From Dyadobacter sp. CY345 (GTDB lineage: Bacteria; Bacteroidota; Bacteroidia; Cytophagales; Spirosomataceae), in assembly GCF_021502725.1 (NCBI RefSeq), contig NZ_JAKFFS010000005.1:310001-374000 (forward strand): a stretch of 64,000 nucleotides of DNA, written 5' to 3'. A program made the position numbers and the translations under genes. The notes under the pieces are model-generated. The model did not search any database. It was not told the origin of the DNA and saw only the letters and a list, made by a program, of their open reading frames with translations. How positions within the stretch are numbered: the first letter of the stretch is position 1; each line of letters opens with the position of its first letter. This document shows positions 59,698 through 64,000 of this stretch, piece after piece.

Positions 59698-61242
59698 TCA
59701 GTAATTCGGATTTTGTGTCAGATTTGGATTCAAATCGATATCTAATTGAGGAATTGGATACCACTCATCTCTCCCTTTCACAAAATTGGCAAATTCAGGA
59801 TCCCGCACAGCCAGTTCCGGGCCCAGATCACCCCAGCGCTGTAAATCAGCGAATCGCCAGCCTTCCCCGGTCAGCTCCGTGATGCGTTCATGTTTGATCT
59901 GCTCCAAAAATTCGGCTTGGTCCAGCCCGGGCATCGTTTGCGTTAAAGGACTCAATCCGGCCCGGGCGCGTACCATGTCGACATAGGGATATGCCTGCTC
60001 CGTCTGCCCAATACCATTAAGTGCCTCGGCATACATCAGCAGAATATCTGCATAACGCAGAAATCTATGGTTATTTGGCGAACGGAAACCTTCCTCCGTT
60101 CTTCCAGGCTCGTTGTCATTTAATTGTTTTCTGAACCATACTGCGCCGCTTTCGCCTCCCGACGTACCATAACGGCTGGCAAAAGTTTGTCCATAAACTA
60201 TTGTAAATTCCGGGCCGCGTACATCCGTCGAATCAAAAAGTAAAGTCGCTGCAAGCCTTGGATCCTGGGTATTCAGCGCCGTATTTTCTTCTTTAAATTC
60301 ACCCACAAGCCAACGGCGTGCACCGCCATCGGAAAATCCTACTCCGCGTGGTGCATAAAACTGCGCAATAGACGTTCCGGTATTATTGATTCTGGTCTCA
60401 TCTACATCGTCATCTGTATTTTCATTTGGATTAAAACTGAATTGAATTTCAAATACCGATTCGCTGTTGTTTTCAGTTGAAGCTTTAAAATTGTCCTGAT
60501 AATTTGCAGTAAGTTCATACAGGCCATTTCCTTCACCAGTGACAAACCAGGCAAGTGCATCTGCGGCTTCCTGATATTTCCCTTGATGCAGATAAGTTTT
60601 ACCCAATAAACCCATTGCCGAACCACGCGTAGCACGCCCAAGATCGTCGCCCGCGTAACTCAGCGGCAAAGTGGTTGCAGCTTGTGCCAGGTCATTTTCA
60701 ACCTGTGCCCATGCTTCTGCATTCGTTGCATTTGCAGGACGGTCGGTTGGGTCGGATGGTTCGAGGACGAGAGGAGGCCGGCCAAAATACAAAGTGAGGT
60801 TAAAATAAAACACAGCGCGTAAAAATTTTGCTTCGCCGATCAGACGGTTTTTCAGCGTTTCGTCCATATCAATCGCTGGCACATACGCAATCACCTGATT
60901 GGCACGAAAAACGCCAATGTAAAGGTTTTGCCAGGTCCCGGAAGTAAGTCCCTCGTTGTAATTGGTCTGGTTGAAACTCATGACATTGTTCAATGTAATG
61001 TCACCGCCCGAGCCATAACCTTCGTCTGAACGGAGCATACCGTGATAAAACAGAAACCGGGAATAAAGCGTGGCAGTCCGGTGAAAGGTACTGTAAATTG
61101 CATTGACCCCCTTTATGGCATCTGTCTCACTTGTCCAGAATGAAGCAATGGTTGGATTGTTCGGATTGGGCTGATCAAAATCGCGGTCACAGGCTGTGGT
61201 AACCAGCAGAATAAATGAGGCTAGAAAAAATATCGTTTTCAT
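59698..61242 (-). CDS. SusD/RagB family outer-membrane glycan-binding lipoprotein
   Basis: A 514-residue lipoprotein (lipobox LLVTTAC at residue 18, followed by DRDFD). It has the typical SusD layout: helical TPR-like scaffold with AEAKFLRAVFYFNLTLYFGRPPLV, KTYLHQGKYQEAADAL, then the C-terminal RYADILLMYAEALNGIG and FLEQIKHERITELTGEGWRFADLQRWG motifs. It binds oligosaccharide at the cell surface and hands it to the SusC channel. It is 34 bases downstream of susC. Confidence 0.95.
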   Translation of the reverse strand: MKTIFFLASFILLVTTACDRDFDQPNPNNPTIASFWTSETDAIKGVNAIYSTFHRTATLYSRFLFYHGMLRSDEGYGSGGDITLNNVMSFNQTNYNEGLTSGTWQNLYIGVFRANQVIAYVPAIDMDETLKNRLIGEAKFLRAVFYFNLTLYFGRPPLVLEPSDPTDRPANATNAEAWAQVENDLAQAATTLPLSYAGDDLGRATRGSAMGLLGKTYLHQGKYQEAADALAWFVTGEGNGLYELTANYQDNFKASTENNSESVFEIQFSFNPNENTDDDVDETRINNTGTSIAQFYAPRGVGFSDGGARRWLVGEFKEENTALNTQDPRLAATLLFDSTDVRGPEFTIVYGQTFASRYGTSGGESGAVWFRKQLNDNEPGRTEEGFRSPNNHRFLRYADILLMYAEALNGIGQTEQAYPYVDMVRARAGLSPLTQTMPGLDQAEFLEQIKHERITELTGEGWRFADLQRWGDLGPELAVRDPEFANFVKGRDEWYPIPQLDIDLNPNLTQNPNY

Positions 61243-61276
61243 TTGAATGTTCTTTTGAGATAAAATGGACCGCTGA

Positions 61277-64000
61277 TTAAAAACCCAGATTCAGGCCAAC
61301 AGAAATAATGCGCGAAGAGGGATAACTTCCCAGATCCACCCCCGGTTCCAGATTAAAATTTGCGCCGACCACATCCGGGTCAAGTCCGGTATATTTTGTT
61401 AAAGTCAGCAGGTTTTGCGCGCTGATATTCACCCGGGCATTGCTCACTGACAGTTTCCCAGTAATTTTTTCAGGAATCGTATAAGAAATTTCGACATTTC
61501 TTATTCTTAGGTAAGAGCCATTTTCCAGCCAACGGTCCGTATTGCCACGCACATTTGAAATAATACCCTGATCAGCACTGGCGGGGTCGCCCGCCGAGCC
61601 TGTCGCGTATGAAACACCAAGTCTTGGAAAGTCAGTATCTGTATTGTCGGGTGTCCATGGATCGATACCACGGCGGTAATTGGAATAACCCATACCATCG
61701 ATTTCCCTTCTCACGTCATTATATAATTTTTGACCGAACGCTCCATAAAATTGAACATTCAACGCAAAGCCCGACCAGGTTCCGTTAAGGATTAACCCAG
61801 TTGTTAATTTCGGCCAGGGCGTTCCGGCAAACGTGCGGTCGCGGTCATTGATATCGTTGTTTGTTCCCTGATCAATGCGGTTAACATACCTGATATCGCC
61901 AGGCTTGGCATAAGCCGCCTGGGCGCCGTGTGCCTGAACTTCTTCATTGCTTTGAAATAATCCGTCAGTCTTGATCAGGTAATATTCCCCAATCGAGCGA
62001 CCAACCTGTGAGCGGGTATTACCCGACTGGATATAATTTCTGGGCTCACCCGTTTCCTCATCTACACCCAGATTACCCAGACTGAGCAGCTTATTTCTGA
62101 TTATACTGAAATTAGGCGCAACACTCCATGTAAAGGCTCCGGATGTCTGGCGGTAGGCGATGTCTAGCTCGACACCCTTGTTTTCTATTGAACCAATATT
62201 GACCAATGGATCACCCTGTAAATTTCCGATATAAAGCGGCAACGGCAGGGATAGCAAAACATCTTTTGCAACCGACCGGAATGCGTCGATGGTGATCGCG
62301 AGTTTGTTATTAAAAAGCACCAGATCCGCACCGATATTGGTAGTCGCTTTTTGTTCCCATTTTATATCTTCGTATACGAGCCTTGCCTGCGTCGCTCCTG
62401 GGAATTCAGTTTGTTCAGTTCCAAAAACTGCTCGCGGCGCCTGATTTAGAAAGCCTGTAAACTGATAGTTACTCAAATTTGCCGAACCCAATACGCCGTA
62501 CGAGCCTCTCAATTTAAACTCGGTAATGATATCGGATTTAAAAAACTCCTCATTGCTGATCTTCCAGGAAGCCGCAGCAGAGGGAAAATATCCGGTACGG
62601 TGCGCAGGAGAAAACCTAGAATCTTTATCAGCCCGGAATGTAAATGTCAGGTAATATTTTTCTGCAAAATTATAATTAAGCCTGCCTAATGCAGAATTGA
62701 TAAGTGTCTGAGAACGTGTTCCACTGGCGGTCATTCCTCCGCTTGCTGAATTAATGGTTGTGAAATAATCGCCACCGTAAACACCGAGCTGTAATCTGCG
62801 ACCGCCCAGGGCATCGTTACGGATGGTTTGCTGCGTATAACCAACCACGCCATTCAAAGTATGCTTGTTAAAAGTAAAATTGAAATTCAGCGTATGTTCG
62901 AAGAGATAACTCAAAAACTGTGCACGGTTTTCACCTACGCTACTAAAATCAGGAGACTGGTTCCAGTACCAAAGCCCATCTTTCCGCACATCATTGGTTT
63001 TATCAAAACTGGTCTCGAAACCCGCGTTGAAGCGATAACTTACACCTTTTAAAATCTTATAGTCCAGGTAAGCATTGCCCAGCACTTTAAAAAAGTTAGA
63101 GGTGGTTTTTGTAATATCATTAACAGCTACCTGGTTCCTGGAAAATGACCGGGCATTGAATGACCCATAACCCCAGCCTCCCGGATTGGAAGTACTTACC
63201 AGGTCGCCATTCTGAACGGGAATGATCGGCAAGCTGGTCCACATATCATACCAGGCATTTCCTTCTGCGAAACCACCCTGAAAAGGCGCATTTCGTTCGG
63301 TACTGGAAATCATCAGGTTTTCACCAAATGTGAATTTATTTCGCGTTGCTTCGGTATTGATCCGCATGGAACCCCGCTTGAAATTACGAGCTTTCAGCAC
63401 ACCTTCATCTGCGAAATAAGATCCGGATATCAGATATTTGCTATCTTTTCCACCTCCTGACAAGCTCACATTATAGTCCTGAATACTTCCGGTATGAAGC
63501 AGTTCATCGGCCCAATTGGTATCAACGGCTCCGTTATAACCCGAAACGGCAGGCTGCAACGCATAACCCGCTGCCTGGTAAGCGCGCGTATTGGTTGCGA
63601 CATATTCTGCGGCATTCATCATATCCCATCTTTTTGGTAACGACGATATTCCGACGCGAACGGATGCATCCACCTTTAACGCTCCTTCCTTGCCTTTTTT
63701 TGTAGTGATAATGATGACACCGTTTGCAGCCCGGGAACCGTAGATTGCAGCAGCAGATGCGTCTTTTAAAACCTGGATTGTTTCTACATCATTCGGGTTC
63801 ACGGTCGTATTCGCGTCTGCTAACATACCGTCGATCACATAGAGCGGGCTTGCGTTTCCGAAAAGTGTACTTAGCCCGCGGATATTTACCACCGCCTCCT
63901 GTCCTGGCGCGCCACCGTTCCGAACCGCAACGCCGGGCGTCATTCCCTGCAATGCTTCCGGTACCGAGCGCGCAATACGCTTGCTCGTGTTTTCGGCATC
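61277..64000 (-). CDS. SusC/RagA family TonB-linked outer-membrane transporter (partial)
   Basis: The frame is open from base 64000 to the stop at 61277, so the start is outside the window; 907 residues are visible. The plug domain has VPEALQGMTPGVAVRNGGAPGQEAVVNIRGLSTLFGNASPLYVIDGM and then the DASAAAIYGSRAANGVIIITTKKG signature of SusC proteins. The C-terminal beta-barrel ends SSRIISVGLNLGF with a terminal Phe. It imports oligosaccharides with energy from TonB. The missing N terminus should hold the signal peptide and the carboxypeptidase-like domain. Confidence 0.95.
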   Translation of the reverse strand, partial: DAENTSKRIARSVPEALQGMTPGVAVRNGGAPGQEAVVNIRGLSTLFGNASPLYVIDGMLADANTTVNPNDVETIQVLKDASAAAIYGSRAANGVIIITTKKGKEGALKVDASVRVGISSLPKRWDMMNAAEYVATNTRAYQAAGYALQPAVSGYNGAVDTNWADELLHTGSIQDYNVSLSGGGKDSKYLISGSYFADEGVLKARNFKRGSMRINTEATRNKFTFGENLMISSTERNAPFQGGFAEGNAWYDMWTSLPIIPVQNGDLVSTSNPGGWGYGSFNARSFSRNQVAVNDITKTTSNFFKVLGNAYLDYKILKGVSYRFNAGFETSFDKTNDVRKDGLWYWNQSPDFSSVGENRAQFLSYLFEHTLNFNFTFNKHTLNGVVGYTQQTIRNDALGGRRLQLGVYGGDYFTTINSASGGMTASGTRSQTLINSALGRLNYNFAEKYYLTFTFRADKDSRFSPAHRTGYFPSAAASWKISNEEFFKSDIITEFKLRGSYGVLGSANLSNYQFTGFLNQAPRAVFGTEQTEFPGATQARLVYEDIKWEQKATTNIGADLVLFNNKLAITIDAFRSVAKDVLLSLPLPLYIGNLQGDPLVNIGSIENKGVELDIAYRQTSGAFTWSVAPNFSIIRNKLLSLGNLGVDEETGEPRNYIQSGNTRSQVGRSIGEYYLIKTDGLFQSNEEVQAHGAQAAYAKPGDIRYVNRIDQGTNNDINDRDRTFAGTPWPKLTTGLILNGTWSGFALNVQFYGAFGQKLYNDVRREIDGMGYSNYRRGIDPWTPDNTDTDFPRLGVSYATGSAGDPASADQGIISNVRGNTDRWLENGSYLRIRNVEISYTIPEKITGKLSVSNARVNISAQNLLTLTKYTGLDPDVVGANFNLEPGVDLGSYPSSRIISVGLNLGF

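Noticed and set aside
1..64000. Search for tRNA, rRNA, CRISPR arrays, insertion sequences and prophage genes
   Set aside because: No T-loop and acceptor pattern, no regularly spaced repeats, and no transposase, integrase or phage structural motifs were seen in any frame; the only long repeat is the VOC-hsp20 duplication.

Overview
The window reads as a chromosomal stretch of a Bacteroidota bacterium of the Cytophagales type, most likely a Dyadobacter- or Spirosoma-like genus (inference). The clues are a SusC/SusD pair with two GH43 enzymes, several Crp/Fnr regulators of the Bacteroidota type, Tat-exported TIM-barrel isomerases, HisKA_2 and NtrC-type regulators, DUF4142 proteins and weak ribosome binding sites. 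No rRNA, tRNA, CRISPR array, transposase or phage gene was seen. Both ends are cut: a LytTR regulator enters at base 1 and a SusC gene runs off at base 64000.

Layout. 1-1848: end of a LytTR regulator, then a Crp/Fnr regulator followed by YciI-like and DoxX-like genes. 1843-7838: a segmental duplication of a VOC gene, an Hsp20 gene and a small hypothetical gene. The first copy is decayed, the second intact, and between them lies a three-gene minus-strand cassette with a NAL1-like serine protease. 7905-10991: a CPA1 antiporter and a DUF2254 membrane protein. 11032-18132: a five-gene oxidative catabolic operon (PhyH dioxygenase, Gfo/Idh oxidoreductase, two TIM-barrel isomerases, PQQ dehydrogenase with a cytochrome c insert) divergent from an AraC regulator. 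18197-24976: two more Crp/Fnr regulators, an SDR enzyme with an FNR-like box, VOC and ABM enzymes, two gene remnants, then DUF417, cytochrome P460 and AhpD-like genes. 25363-30957: a TPR histidine kinase, a TDT transporter and two alpha/beta hydrolases. 31532-44064: a SulP transporter and a dense set of regulators (a four-GAF sigma-54 activator, an AraC protein, an NtrC-type response regulator, a lone receiver, a PAS/DHp protein), plus a DUF302 protein and a metallo-beta-lactamase-fold enzyme.

44178-56989 is a stress-protection region: two DUF4142 proteins, a zinc alcohol dehydrogenase, small membrane proteins, a lone receiver, Mn catalase, a DsbA-like protein, a GlgX-type debranching enzyme, SemiSWEET, DUF6766, a TIGR03885-type LLM oxidoreductase, CinA/PncC and a metallo-hydrolase. 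Several of these transcription units share an upstream GGCAY plus T-run motif, which suggests one stress regulon. 57053-64000 is a SusC-SusD-GH43-GH43 polysaccharide utilisation locus, probably for an arabinose-containing glycan.

The observations most worth a second look are the shared promoter motif of the stress genes, the protease cassette with its stand-alone copy of the protease N-terminal domain, the sharp identity breakpoint inside the duplicated hsp20 genes, and FNR-type palindromes beside two of the Crp/Fnr genes.
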